NCBI GenBank assembly: GCA_903632075.3
Contig: CAHIKZ030000060.1
Location: 1,372,501 to 1,436,500 of the forward strand
From: Acanthosepion pharaonis
Lineage: Eukaryota; Mollusca; Cephalopoda; Sepiida; Sepiidae
Direction: 5' to 3'
DNA: 64,000 nt
Shown here: piece after piece, positions 1 to 11,524 of the stretch
Layout of the letters: each line of letters opens with the position of its first letter
Numbering within the stretch: position 1 is the first letter of the stretch
Notes under the pieces: model-generated
Database searches by the model: none
What the model was told of the DNA's origin: nothing
Seen by the model: the letters and a program-made list of their open reading frames with translations, nothing else
Program-made: the position numbers and the translations under genes

Positions 1-77
1 AACACAACAAACCAAACCAAACCAACAGTTATTCATCAAAATAAATTCCATCAATCTCGACGTTGTTGTGTCAGAAA

Positions 78-446
78 TTAGTCAGTATTCGAACCTGTCC
101 CAGATGCCCGCCCGTTGGTGTTTAATAAAAAAAACTGTAAACAAGCTTCCTTCACTTCATCAAAAGTTTTGTATGGCTGGTCGCGGAGGAAGTGCGCATT
201 TGAGCTGAATAGGTCATAGTCACTCGGAGCCGCATCGGGACTGTATGGTGGATGTGGAAGATTCTCAACACCATCCATCTGTTTGAACTTCTCCTTAGTT
301 ATCCTAGCAGTGTGTAGCCTCATATTGTCTTGCTGGAGCAATGATCGATCTCTATTGACCAAAACACGATACTTCGTATTTAGTTTGTCGTACACGCGGT
401 TTAGCTTCTGGCAATATAGTTTAGCGCCGATGGCGAAGAAGCTCAA
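78..446 (-). pseudogene. mariner transposase, C-terminal fragment
   Basis: This is the C-terminal half of a mariner-type DDE/D transposase, the nuclear enzyme that cuts and rejoins element ends at TA sites. The minus-strand frame shows the second catalytic Asp in LLQQDNMRLHTA (residue 40) and the third in YSPDAAPSDYDLF (residue 76). The gap is 35 residues, against 34 in typical mariners, so one residue appears to have been inserted. The block PHPPYSPD is the mariner signature. After about residue 107 the expected C-terminus continues in another frame (a GIYFD-like end is readable near positions 40-60), so there is a frameshift. The N-terminal DNA-binding half and the first catalytic Asp are not recognisable upstream. 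No terminal inverted repeats were found. It is a dead relic; the family call is firm. Confidence 0.85.
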
Positions 447-1044
447 AATGCAGTGCTTTTTGGAGTACTGCTAGACAGAGATTAAGATTTATTGTTTTCT
501 TTCCGCTCGCTAAGTGAATCCGGACTTTCTGACCAATCTCGTATTTCTAATTGTTAACTAGTTTATATTTAGTTTCTCATCACTTTAAAACTTCTACGTT
601 TGTTTATGGCATGGCCAGCATTCGTCAACAGAAACACATTTCTGTCATTTCCCTCTCCTTCTTCTATATGTCACCCCTCTTCAGGATATTAGCGTTCATA
701 GCCCTCCACAATTTCTTGCCCTGTGTAGCTGTTAATAAGTTTTTTCTAATTCCTGTTCTGCCACCCATTTACACAATATTGTTAGGCATCTTATAAATTG
801 TTTTCCTCTATCTCACTTGCCTTCAATCAGTCCTGTGAATATCACATTTTCCAAACCTTCTTTCCTTGTTATGTGCCGCAGAAATTTCAACTGTCTCATC
901 TTGATGTTACGTGTAAGTGTCCTTTATGTTTCTGTTGTCTCTAGAAGTTCGTCGTTGCTTACATGATCGGTTCATGGTATTCTCGTCATCCTTCTGTAGA
1001 ACCATATTTCTGTTGCCTCAAGTCTTTCTTTCATCTTTGAGGAG

Positions 1045-1505
1045 CATCTGTCTATATTTCTGAGATGAGGTATTATGTACATCATTTACATTATTCGGAC
1101 TATTGTCCTCATCTTTGTCGCAATATCTATTACAACGTTTCGGCCGTTGTACTCTCCAGCCTTCTTCAGGTGGTTGGAATGTCGAACTGAACCCTTTATT
1201 TCGCACACTGGGTTAGACTGTTCTAGTTCTACGTTCCATGTCTAATGGATGTCAGTTATCAGTTATCTCCTGTTAATTTCCATCTGAAACTTCTCCACTG
1301 CCTTAGCCGGATATTGAGCTTACATTCTTTGGGTCTTTTCACTGGATTTAACTAACACCTTTATCCACTGTGCCATGTCCTTGAGGAAATAAAGGGTTCA
1401 GTTCGACATTTCAACCACCTGAAGAAGGCCGGAGAGTACGAAGGCCGAAACGTTGTAATAAATATGGCGACAAAGATGAGGACAGTAGTCCGAATAATGT
1501 AAATA
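1045..1505. mobile_element. head-to-head inverted element (family B) with 12-bp target duplication
   Basis: This is a 461-bp insertion in the LINE above. The 12-mer ATCTTTGAGGAG flanks it on both sides (1033-1044 and 1506-1517), and removing one copy plus the insert restores LINE sequence. The minus arm (about 1388 to 1045) carries a tRNA-like A-box TGGCACAGTGGA (1364-1375), a CTGAAGA...GAAAC motif (1137-1169) and a tail ending in CTGTCTATATTTCTGAG read on the plus strand. The plus arm (1387-1505) repeats the second half of the same unit, including CTGAAGA...GAAAC (1419-1451), and stops about 45 bp short of the minus-arm tail end. The arms face away from a centre at about 1387. Family B recurs at 25.7-26.3 and 50.4-51.1 kb, and a divergent relative lies at 38.5 kb. 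Confidence 0.75.
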
Positions 1506-2249
1506 ATCTTTGAGGAGATTGTCCAGCATTCACTGATATTGCATAACAGCTCAGTACTCTTTTTTTTGTTTCTAACGAAAATCTCCTGTTTCTTAATACT
1601 TTGCTTAGCTTCTGAGTGGCATCTTTTTCTATTCCACGACGCCTTCGAATTTCAGTGTCGCACTTTCCGTTTTCTGTTAAAACACTTCCCAGATATTTAA
1701 ATTATTGTACTTGCCTGATTTGGTATCTCCAATTTTAAATTTGCATTTTAGGCTGATTCTTCTTTTCTTGCAATTGATGTGTAAACTTTCCTCTTGCTTT
1801 CCTTATCTACCTTTTGTAGGAATTCTTGTACTTTCTGTGTCTGCTATCAACACTGTGTCATCTGCATACCTGATGTTCTCAAGATTATGACCGCCAATAA
1901 TTAATCATTGTCACACTTGTAATTCTCTTAAGACTACATAACTATAAAGGTTGAATAAGTCCGGTAAGACAACACATCCTTGTCTTACGTCTCTTTCTAT
2001 TTTTGTGTATTCACTGAATTTATTTTCTGTGCACAGACGGCTTGCGGCCATCCGAGGATTCTGGATTATTCTAATATCCTTGCCAAATATGTGAAGGTTA
2101 CCTAGCAATTGCCACAGTTCTTTGAGAATTAATTCATCAAATGCGTTTTATAATCTATTAAAAATAAATTTAGGTAGCAGTTCAGCACTTTTTCAGTGAT
2201 TCTAAAGATGTTTTGATTATCTTGATTTGCTATTCTTATGTGCATTAGG

Positions 2250-2720
2250 CTTCCTTTATCCCATTTCTCGGCACCTGTTTCATCAATACTCTGCTTATTT
2301 TCTTTGTTTCTAGGGAGATTTTCCTATCTTAATACTTTGCTTACTTTCTGGAAAGCATATTTTGCTATTCCTGTTCGCATTTCCGTTTCACAATTTCCAC
2401 CGTCTTTTTCATCAATAGCATACTTCCTTTTTTTGTTTTGAGGGTCATTTTCCTATCTTAATACTTTGCTTAATTTCTGGAAAGCATATTTCACTATTCC
2501 TATGTGCTTTCGGATTTCTGTTTCACAATTTCCATCGTCTTTTTCATCAATATCATACTTGCTTTCTTTGTTTCTAAGGACATTTTCCTCTCTTAATACT
2601 TTGCTTACTTTCTGGAAAGCACCTTTGTCTACAATCCTGATAGTTACAATTCTGTACCTGCTTGATTTTGATGTCTCCAAAACGTCGTTAGCACTTTGGG
2701 CTGCCACTTTTATTGATAAC
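2250..2720 (-). repeat. tandem triplication of a LINE thumb segment
   Basis: Three units of about 120-135 bp, each beginning on the plus strand with CTTAATACTTTGCTTA and containing TTTCTGGAAAGCA, follow one another at about 2330, 2457 and 2597. Translated on the minus strand each encodes the segment ETEIRKHIGIVKYAFQKL of the LINE ORF2. One is interrupted by a lysine/aspartate-rich insertion. This is a local amplification of coding sequence, not of the element end. Confidence 0.7.
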
Positions 2721-3109
2721 CATGCATTTCGTCCACTTAAACTTTTTCTTGTTGTGTACCAAATTATGCAGCAGTGTAGGAATCTATTAAAGATTAAAAG
2801 GATGCCATCTGCTTATGGTAGAATTTATAAAGAAAATGAAAACACCTATTCAACAAATCTAAATACGTGACCGCTTACTTTCTTTGTTCTTTTTTCAATG
2901 CCAGAATGAATGTCTCAGCCGCTCTAGAATTTCAATATGCCTTGATGTCGCTACGATAATTCATTGCTTTGGCTAGCTCAGCTGGCAAAGATGTTGCAAT
3001 TCAAAGAGTTTAGTTTTTACCTGAAATAAAAAAAAAATTCTTGTAAAAGGCTTTCATTTTTTTTTCGTCTTGTCAAGACAATCTCAAGGGAATCATTATC
3101 ATTTACAGT

Positions 3110-5251
3110 TCTTTGTAATTCTACATTTCTTTTGACTTTTTATATCATTCTTTCTCTATTTTCCTCTTTTACAAATTTCCTTTTCTCCCGTTACTTTATC
3201 ATCGTCTTAAAAAAAAACAAAAAAAAAATCTTGTTTTTCTCTTTCTTATAAATACTTTCTTGTTTTTTTTTCTCTTTCTCAGATCTCCTTTCTCGTTCTC
3301 ATCTTTTTGTGTCTCTTTCTTTCTTCGCCCCTGTCTTCCTGCTTTTTTCTTTTTCTTAGCTTTAAGGATATATAAAACACAAACACACCATTTTTTTGTG
3401 CTTCCTTCTCTTCTTCTTGTACAAGTTTCCTTCTTCCTCTTTTTCTTTCGTTTCATTCATTTTCTTCTTCTTCTTCTTCTTCTTCTTCTTCTTCTTCTTC
3501 TTCTTCTTCTTCTTCTTCTTCATTACGTCCGAAATAAATAAACCCTTCTTTTTCTTCTTATAAATTTTCTTCTTTCTCTTTCTAATCGTATTTTTCTCAT
3601 CATCTCCTCTCCTCTTTCTTTCTGCATTCATCTTTGTCCACGTGATTTCTCCTCCTCCTTCCGCTCCTCCTCCTCCTCCTCCTCCTTCTTCTTCTTCTTC
3701 TTCTTCTTCTACCATTTTTCTTTCATAACGTTCCGCTTAAAACCCACCTTTTAGTTCTTTTCTTCGTCTGATAAATTTTCTTCTTACTCTTTTTGAATTT
3801 CTTTTTTCTGTTGCTTTCTTTTTCTTCTTTGCCTACGCATTATTTTTCTTCTTCTTCTTATATCTCATCCATTTTTATTTTTATTACGTTCCACATAAAA
3901 ATACACCTTGTTCTTCTCTACTTATAATTTTTCTTCTAATTCCTCTTTTTTTTTGCATTCTTTTTCCTCTTTCGCTACACCTTTTTTGTCTATGCCTCCT
4001 CCCTCTTGCTCTTCCTCGTGTATGCATTCATTACACTATTATTAATATTTCTCTTCCTTTTTAAATTCAATACGCTCCATTTAAAAACCTTTTCTTTTTT
4101 TCTTATAAATTTTCATCATTTCTTTCTATCGCCTTCTTTTTTCCTCCTTGTCTTCACCTTCTTCTATGTCTTCTTCTTCCTTTTCGCTTTTGTTAAATTC
4201 CACTTAAAACAATCGTCGTCTTCTTTTTTTTCTTATACATTTTCATCTTTCTCTTCCTAGTCTTCTATTTATTGTCCCTTTCTTTTTTCATTTTTTGTTT
4301 ACACCTTCTTCTTATTATTATTTGTCTCCTCCCCTCCTACATCTAGTTCTTTTTTACTTTTCTTTTCTTCCCCCTTGTCTCTTCTTATTTCTCTCTTTCT
4401 CGTTCACCGTTTTCTTTCTTTTTCGCCGTTTTCTTCTTCTTTATTCTTCTAAATCCTTTCGTTTATCTTTTACTTCTTTTTTGTCGGTTTTACTCTTCCG
4501 TTTTAAACTTTCTTTCTTTCTTTATTTCTTACTTTCATTCATTCTTTCTTTCTTTTATTTTTTTCATTCTTATTTAATTCTTTCTTTATTTTATTCTTTG
4601 TTTGTTTGCTTCTTTCTTTCTTTCTTTCATTCTTTCTTTCTTTCATTTTTTATTGTTTGTTTCTTTCATTCTTTCTCTCTTTTTCATTTTTCTTTCATTC
4701 TTTCTTACTTTCTTTTATTCTTTCTTTCATTCTTTCTTTGTTTTATTCTTTCTTTCGTTTTTCTTTTTACTTTCTTTCTTTCTTTCTTTTATTCTTTCTT
4801 TCTTTTTACTTTTATTCTTTCTTTCCTTATTTCTTCCATTCTTTTTCTTTCATTGTTTCTTTCTTTCTTTCTTTTTATCATTTTCTTTCTTTCATTCTTT
4901 TATTTTTATTTCCTTCTTTCTTTCATTTTTTCTTTCATTCTTTCTTTCTTTCATATTTTATTATTTCTTTCTTTCATTCTTTCTCTCTTTTTCATTTTTC
5001 TTTTATTTTTTCTTCCTTTGTTTTATTCTTTCTTTCATTTTTCTTTCTTACTTTCATTCTTTCTTTCATTCTTTCTTCCATTCTTTCTTTCTTTTTTCTT
5101 TTATTCTTTCTTTCTTCCATTCTCTTTCTGCCTTTCTTTCTTTTCTGCCTTTCTTTCTTTTATCCTTTTTTCTTTCATTCTTTCATTGTTTCTTTCTTTT
5201 TATCATTTTTCTTTCTTTCTTTATTTCTTTTATTCTTTCTTTCTTTCATTT

Positions 5252-5287
<36 letters not shown>

Positions 5288-5400
5288 GTTTTCTTTTATT
5301 CTTTCTTTCCTTCCTCCTTTCTTTCTTTCTTTTTTTCTATTACTTTATCTTCATCTATGGACTGATGCACCTCGTTTTCTTTTTGTCCTTTGTTATTTTT
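3110..5400 (+). repeat. polypyrimidine tract: (TTC)n, (CTC)n, (CTTT)n
   Basis: About 2.3 kb of the plus strand is nearly all T and C. It includes a pure (TTC)n run at 3461-3522, mixed (CTC)n/(TTC)n at 3655-3714, and degenerate CTTT/ATTC repeats from about 4500 to 5340. Long open frames here translate to Phe/Ser/Leu homopolymers and are artefacts of composition. A faint internal periodicity (ACGTTCCGCTTAAA-like words every 150-250 bp between 3530 and 4210) suggests an older minisatellite under the microsatellite. No gene. Confidence 0.95.
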
Positions 5401-5729
5401 TTTTTTTTCAAATATTTCTTCTCTGCGATGTCACTAAGCACAAAATCCCCAACATTAATCTAAAATTGCTTGAGTTTTCCTTTCATAATATCTTTCCAGT
5501 TCTTTCGATGTTGTTTCTTGTCGCGATGAATGTTTCATGAAATCGTAAACAATTTTTCATCCATCCAGTTTTCAGCCAGCAAGAATTTTGACACGTATAA
5601 CTGTCAATTCTAGCCAGGAACTGATGCAAAGTGCGCACATCCATTTTTTTTTAAATTCAGCGGAGGTCTTCCTTCTTAAGATATCTACTCAATAATCAAC
5701 TATGATATTTGTATTATTCATTTTATATT

Positions 5730-5733
<4 letters not shown>

Positions 5734-5797
<64 letters not shown>
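5734..5797. repeat. (TA)n microsatellite
   Basis: An uninterrupted TA run of about 60 bp. It marks the start of a region where SINE tails and Helitron ends often abut TA tracts. Confidence 0.95.
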
Positions 5798-5799
<2 letters not shown>

Positions 5800-7030
5800 G
5801 ATTAAACAGGGATTTAGGTTTATTCGGAGAATACATTTTCCAGAGAGAGCCTTCTACAAATCCTCCACAACCCTAACCGTGACAAGCTGCTGGCCCAAAT
5901 CGAATTGATTACAGTAATACAACACATGAAAAAACAAAACAATAACAACAACAAAAAATAAAACAAAACAAGCAACAACAAAATTCCCCGGAAGAGGGAG
6001 TCCTGTTTCATTACTGATTCTTCACTGCGTTCATAAAAGGACGCAGTGTGTCTGAAAATTCCGACTTTAAAATCTTTCTATTTGTGCTTCGGTTATAGAC
6101 ATCACACGAAGATTCGTAATGAACGATAATACTTTGGACAAGAACAACACATATAAGATTCGCCAGTGATGCGTAGAAGTAGTAGTCAACTACTAGAAGT
6201 GAATCAAGTAAATTACACACTGAATCTATAACTGCAGACGGTATCTACCAACTGCTCCAAACAGTCAGATGTGGCACAAGACCGAATTTAATGTGGAGTT
6301 CCCGGGACCGTGGACTCAGCTAAAAATTCCCCGTAGACCTCGTATAAAACGGGGTTGGGTAGGGTTTTTTTTTCTGTAGACGAGACTCTGTGCTTTGGCA
6401 TTGCCCTGTCTGGGTATCTTCCCTGCCTGAAGGTAGAACGTTTAACCAGCCCAGCTGAAGACGAATCTCCAACTGCAGACTGGCCAACCAACACATACAG
6501 TATTCACTCTTGTATTTATAGGATTGGGACATGCCCATTATCGTCCGTAGGTATGCTTCAACAAGTAACGAGAGAGGATAACAAAAGAACATGAATTAAG
6601 GATACAGAGAAGATTATGATTGACATTGCATTTAAAATATTTAAAATCAAAGTTGTTTGGAAAGCCTTAACCAGAAGACACACACATATACATATGTCCG
6701 TGTGTGTAGGCATACACACATAGACATATGCACACGACCACACTCACATACGTTCACAAACACATGTGCGCATATACATATACAAAAATGCATGCACACA
6801 GACACACACACACTCACAAAGGAAAAAAATCAATTTTGTGCCAATAAGATCTACTCAACTAGGGCATAAATTATTTACATCAAAGTGAGTATAAAAATAA
6901 CAAAACAAAATGAGAAAACTGACAGTCAGTTGCCGAAACCTCCTGAAGAGTGGATTGAACAATTATGGAGTCGCAGTGCTGAGTATAACGCCAATCAGCT
7001 AAGTGATAAGTTTTATTTGTATTAATATCC
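5800..7030. other. unannotated region with a GC-richer patch
   Basis: No recognisable gene. The patch at 6290-6560 is clearly less AT-rich than its surroundings and contains overlapping short open frames on both strands (a plus-strand frame reads TLCFGIALSGYLPCLKVE). None matches a family I recognise and no splice structure is evident. 6680-6820 is a CA/CATA-rich stretch. Confidence 0.4.
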
Positions 7031-7042
7031 ACAAGCTGAAAC

Positions 7043-7110
7043 TGTATCCTATACGGAACCATCATATAGCCTGACATGCGATTGAGCCACAGAGGAGATT
7101 TTTGTTTAGC
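7043..7110 (-). mobile_element. SINE A, tRNA-like head, inverted partner
   Basis: The minus strand reads a tRNA-like 5' region with A-box TGGCTCAATCGC (plus 7078-7089, one mismatch to the Pol III consensus). It then has the family-specific stretch GGTTCCGTATAGGATACA and a decayed B-box. It lies head-to-head with the plus-strand copy at 7163, separated by a 52-bp spacer. The expected 3' body is missing below 7043. Confidence 0.7.
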
Positions 7111-7162
7111 AATAGAGAATTGTAGTTTAAAAACAGTAAAATCGACCTTGCTAACCGAAACG

Positions 7163-7394
7163 CTCCTCTGTGGCTCAATCGGTAATGCACGTTAGGCTAT
7201 ATAATGGTTCCGTATAGGATACAGGTTCAATTCCTGTTGGAGGACGCATATTTTTATGAACATTTCTCAGACATTCAGACTGGCAAATGTCGTTAATACT
7301 GTTTATTATAAACAAAGCATTTATTTTAATATTTGTATCTATAAAAAGAACGTATAAACATAAAAAATGTCTTAAAATAATTGTCGGACTTTGT

Positions 7395-7455
<61 letters not shown>
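7163..7455 (+). mobile_element. SINE A, tRNA-derived, intact A and B boxes
   Basis: This is a tRNA-derived short interspersed element. The Pol III internal promoter is complete: A-box TGGCTCAATCGG (7171-7182) and B-box GGTTCAATTCC (7224-7234) both match consensus exactly. The head ends with TGTTGGAGGACG and is followed by a tRNA-unrelated body of about 145 bp (through TTGTCGGACTTTGTCC) and a (TA)n tail of about 58 bp. Other copies lie at 15.4 and 15.75 kb, and a divergent one at 8.63 kb. tRNA-derived SINEs are established in octopus and squid; I cannot say which published family this is. It is not a functional tRNA: the A-B interval holds an insertion-like stretch and there is no proper acceptor pairing. 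Confidence 0.85.
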
Positions 7456-7457
<2 letters not shown>

Positions 7458-7769
7458 TAATGGCTGAGCACTTCTATCTGAGTATGCTTGTCAGCTAGGG
7501 CAGCTAGCCAATCTCTATAGTAAACACGTGTATAGGTGCATTTTGCATTTGTTCAACACACACACAGTTCACTTGTGGTTTATACTGCAAGTATGCTTAG
7601 CGTCCCTTAGTTACAATTTTGCTGGAGATCGTTTGCTCAACAAATTTTACTCACAAGACTTATGTCAACTCGTGGTGTTGGTTTTAAGGTATGGAATTGC
7701 CTTGACAGGCTGATAAGTTAAAGAAGTCACCTTCCTGACAAATCAACCAAAGTGAGATTTGAAACAGGA

Positions 7770-7827
<58 letters not shown>

Positions 7828-7835
7828 CAGGCAGG

Positions 7836-7884
<49 letters not shown>

Positions 7885-8617
7885 GAATGCACGGCCGCAA
7901 TTTTCGACGGATTTGCACCAAAATTGACATGCACATGCTCCAAGTTAGTGCGAAGGCCAAGACCGACCTTGCATTTCCCAACTCCCATCGATAGTGGAAA
8001 TAATCGATTTTTTCATGCTTCTATGGCAGTTTTCATGTAGTTTGTGGCCATTTTCTACTGGTCAGAGTGAGAGCCTATAGCTGGCTGCCACGAATAGGCA
8101 GGAAGATTCTATTGGCCAGCGTGAGAGTCAACAGCTGATTGACACGAATGTTAACTAGCATGCTAGCATGCAAAAAAAAATTGATAGCTACATTCGTCAC
8201 AAGTGGGAAAAATTTAAATCTGCATAGGACTTTACTTCAATTGGCTCATTCGCTTGCTTAAACTCAGCGTTGATTCTGATTCCGCAGAACTGGGTTGGGT
8301 GTGAAAAAGTATTTGTTGTTAATATTCTTTTTTCATTCGGTTTTTCCAGTTACGAGTCCATTTTTAAAGCTGATCGTTTTGTGTTCATTTTGTTTAGTGC
8401 TTTTTTCGTAACAGATTTAATGTTTAGTATAGAGGTAAGAAAAAATTCGCAGTGTGAGATAGGCAAGAAGTAAGGCATGTAGCAACATCAGCACGGCAAA
8501 GGGCACTCTTTTAAAGGCAAGGAAGGGCAAAAATATTTTAAGTCAAGTGATAGCGATTGCTGTATGAGTTGTATGATTTTTGAATCAAGCACGGGCAATG
8601 CCAGGCCATGCTGCTAG
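7770..8617 (+). mobile_element. non-autonomous Helitron, family 2
   Basis: The element ends in CTAG (8614-8617) followed by T. Just inside is a decayed GC-rich hairpin region (ACGGGCAATGCCAGGCC), as at Helitron 3' ends. The 5' side is a TC near 7770-7773 running into (TA)n and then (TG)n at 7836-7881. The interior has no transposase. An inverted relative at 62095-62762 shares the GGCAGCCAGCTATAGGCTC-type block (here around 8070-8095), which supports a common element. The 5' end is approximate because of the TA tract. Confidence 0.65.
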
Positions 8618-8627
8618 TATATATATA

Positions 8628-8860
8628 TAATTCATAGGAAATCTGACAAATATTTAATATATTTTTTGTTTATGCATTATTTTTATGCATACACTTATTT
8701 GAATAAATGCTCTGTTCTTTAATTAAACATTTAATTACATTTACTTGCCTGAATATTCAAGAAATTTTGTAGAAAGCAGAATCAAACCTGCCGCGTATAT
8801 GGAAGCACCATAAAGCCTGAAATACTATGATTGTTCAGCCATAGAAGGCTCCTGGGTATG
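8628..8860 (-). mobile_element. SINE A, divergent copy
   Basis: Read on the minus strand this follows the SINE A layout: a degraded tRNA-like head (CTATGGCTGAACAATCATAG), a B-box with two mismatches (GGTTTGATTCT), then the family body (AGCATTTATTCAAATAAGTG, ATGCATAAAAATAATGC) and a short TA tail next to the Helitron end at 8618. It is older than the 7.2- and 15.4-kb copies. Confidence 0.6.
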
Positions 8861-8954
8861 TGTTTAAAAGAAATAATTCAACTTTGCTTAACTGGTAAAC
8901 TTTAATATATGATTATATGGACAATTTGCCATGTTTTTCTTTCTGGAAACCACT

Positions 8955-9275
8955 GACAAAGTTTGTAAAAGTATTTCTGGATTGTATTTTGAATTGTACA
9001 TTTAACAGCCTCTACTGAAAACATTAAACTTAATAATACAAGATTGAAGGATTTCAAGACATATGATTCTATGGAGTTTCATCCATATAATCATAAACAA
9101 AACACACACAAAATTTGTAAAAGTATTTTTGGGTTGTATCTTGGCTTGTGCCTTTAAAAGCCTCTACTGAAAACATTAAATTTAATAATGCAAGTATGAA
9201 GGATTTATGGACATATCATTATATGGAGTTTTGTCCATGTTTGGTGTGAGGAACGCACTCAAAATGTTTGCAAAA
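8955..9275. repeat. about 150-bp tandem duplication
   Basis: The phrase TTTGTAAAAGTATTT starts at about 8957 and 9113 and recurs in decayed form near 9261. Each is followed by TGTATYTTG, then CCTCTACTGAAAACATTAAA, and a GGACATAT..ATATGGAGTTT block. About two and a quarter units are present. No coding signal. Confidence 0.6.
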
Positions 9276-9492
9276 ATAATTTTTGATATATCCTGGATAT
9301 AAAAATGAATGAAAATAAGTAAATGTATGTAAAACTCCAGCTTATCTTTAAGTCACATTCTTAGAATCATCAATCAGTACTGAAATTGACCATCTTTATT
9401 ATCATTATGGTGTCCTTGACTAACAATTTGTAGTGAATTTTCTTTCCACTATTTTTATCATATCCATAATATATAAATATAATATATTTTTC

Positions 9493-9550
<58 letters not shown>

Positions 9551-9652
9551 CATTTATTTGAAAATTATAACATAAAAATGTTATAAAATCACTACAAAAA
9601 TAGTCATTTCGTTTCAACATTTCTGGTGTCTTATCAAGTGATGGTGTTATTC

Positions 9653-9696
<44 letters not shown>

Positions 9697-9732
9697 TAAT
9701 ATATATATATATATTCATAATATATATATATA

Positions 9733-10419
9733 TCTTACTTATTATAAAACGCAGATTGTGTGTGTGTGTGTGTCTGTACGTTTATATATTGGATCGGATT
9801 TCCTACATTTTTCAACCGATTTCAACAAAACTTCACAGGATTGCGTAAAATTACCTTGCGGTGGTTCTGACAGCGCCCAAAATTGGAAAAAACAATTGTT
9901 TTTGCACAAAATCAATTTGAAAACATGATTCTGTCGCCACAATGAAAGGGGGACAACTCATATCGAGTTATACTTATTATAAAACCCAGGTTGTTTGTGT
10001 ATGTGTATGTCTGTGTACGTATATATATGGGATCGGATTAACTTCATTTTTCAACCGATTTCAACAAAACTTCACTTTTTTGGAAGGTAGTGTTTCTTAT
10101 TGTCTTGGACACTTTTTTCTTTATTTTTACATTCAGAATGCTTTAAAAATTCCATTTACAAGACAATTGTTTATAATAAAATTCTATTCAGTCGATAGAC
10201 TCATAACGATTGAAAACAATGTTTTTGTTTGAGTTTGGGTTTGACCAATTTGTGATAAAAACCCCAAAAAAAACAAAAAATAAAAATAATTAAGACATGT
10301 GTGTTCGTCAACCTTAAACAATAATCTTTATCAATTTTATTTTTCAGTCTTCATGATAGTCGATACTTGATCTATCTCTTACTGTTACATCCCCGGGCAA
10401 CGCCGGGCTCTACTGCTAG
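9733..10419 (+). mobile_element. non-autonomous Helitron, family 1
   Basis: Starts TCTTACTTATTATAAAACGC after an A (9732) and ends with a GC-rich hairpin (CCCCGGGCAACGCCGGGC, 10391-10408) and CTAG (10416-10419) before a T (10420). This is the Helitron signature of a 5' TC, 3' hairpin plus CTRR, and insertion between A and T with no target duplication. Inside, the 5' head is present twice: a second head-like start (ACTTATTATAAAACCCAGG) begins near 9970. Both are followed by GGATCGGATT and TTCAACCGATTTCAACAAAA. There is no Rep/helicase, so it depends on another element. Confidence 0.85.
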
Positions 10420-10424
10420 TTTAT

Positions 10425-10440
10425 AATATATATATATTTT

Positions 10441-10504
<64 letters not shown>

Positions 10505-10985
10505 TAACATATATATATATTTTCATTATATATATATATATATATATATATTCATAACATATATATATATTCATAATATATACATATATTCACAATATAT
10601 ATATTCATAATATATATATATATATATTCATAATATATATATATATTCATAATATATATATATATATTCATAATATATATATATATTCATATATATATAT
10701 ATATAATATATTTTATAAGATATATATATTCATAATATATATATATATATATATTGATAGTATATATATATATATATTCATAATACATATATATATATTC
10801 AAAAAATATATACACATATATATATATATATATTCATAATATATATATTTATATATTCATAATATATATATATATATATATATATTCATAATATATATAT
10901 GTATATATTCATAATATATATATAGTACAGTTTTCATAATATAGATATATATATATAGATTCATAATATATATATAATATATTTT
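10425..10985. repeat. AT-dinucleotide minisatellite
   Basis: About 560 bp of (TA)n runs punctuated by TTCATAA at irregular 15-30-bp spacing. It is strongly self-complementary and lies between two inverted Helitrons. Confidence 0.9.
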
Positions 10986-11483
10986 TCTTTAAATCAGGCT
11001 CAAATTATGTGAGAAATCCTATTTTGTATTTAGCCACCATTTCTCTTTATCCATTCAACATTTTGATCCCCAAATACAGCAATCGGCAACCTCCCCTTCT
11101 GAGAAAGCCTACAGCATCTTGACACAGCTCAACAATGAGTGTCCCTTTTTATCACCTTCTATTCCACTGATGTAGAAATACTCTTATCTAACGTCTATTC
11201 TATGCGCTCTTCTTACAGTTCAACATGTTAATAGGCATTGCATGATTGTAAAATCCTTGCCCAAATCGCTGTTCTGTTGAACCACTGGAGACCCCACTTT
11301 AGGGGCCCGCAAACTTAATTGTAGCCTAGTAAATGACATTGTTTATTTCGTAGTAACCATTAAGATATGCACACACAGACACACACATATATATATGAAT
11401 AAAGATAAATATACTCTATGTGAAATCTTTACACACACACACATACACACACATATGTATATATCTATCTATCTATCTATCTA

Positions 11484-11524
<41 letters not shown>

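Larger units (their letters stand above)
551..2760 (-). pseudogene. non-LTR retrotransposon ORF2 relic (RT and C-terminal region)
   Basis: This is a broken LINE ORF2 read on the minus strand. Reverse transcriptase is visible as a VRQGCVVLPDLFNLYS block (about 2108-1960) and a YADD active site followed by TVLIADTES (about 1880-1800). Next come a thumb-like stretch with GKCDTEIRRR and KLSKVLRNRR (about 1720-1580), a motif related to SECWTISSQ near 1530, and the C-terminal stretch KEGLENV..TGLIEGK (about 870-790). The ending resembles LWRAMNANILKR (near 690). The order is disturbed: three thumb-like copies lie 5' of the RT (2250-2720), and an inverted element is inserted at 1045-1505. Stops and frameshifts are frequent. 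No endonuclease domain was seen. The same family recurs at 23.2, 25.3, 34.1, 48.7 and 60.7 kb. I do not assign a clade. Confidence 0.8.

Noticed and set aside
1045..1505. Inverted pair explained by LINE-type twin priming
   Set aside because: Twin priming inverts a 5' part without duplicating it; here both arms contain the same tail, so the sequence is repeated, not merely inverted.
4295..5540. Long plus-strand open frames of 285-356 codons
   Set aside because: They encode almost only Phe, Ser, Leu and Ile from CTTT/ATTC repeats; three overlapping frames are open at once, as expected from composition.
7163..7248. Functional tRNA gene
   Set aside because: A and B boxes are perfect, but the sequence does not fold into a normal cloverleaf and it continues into a SINE body with several other copies nearby.
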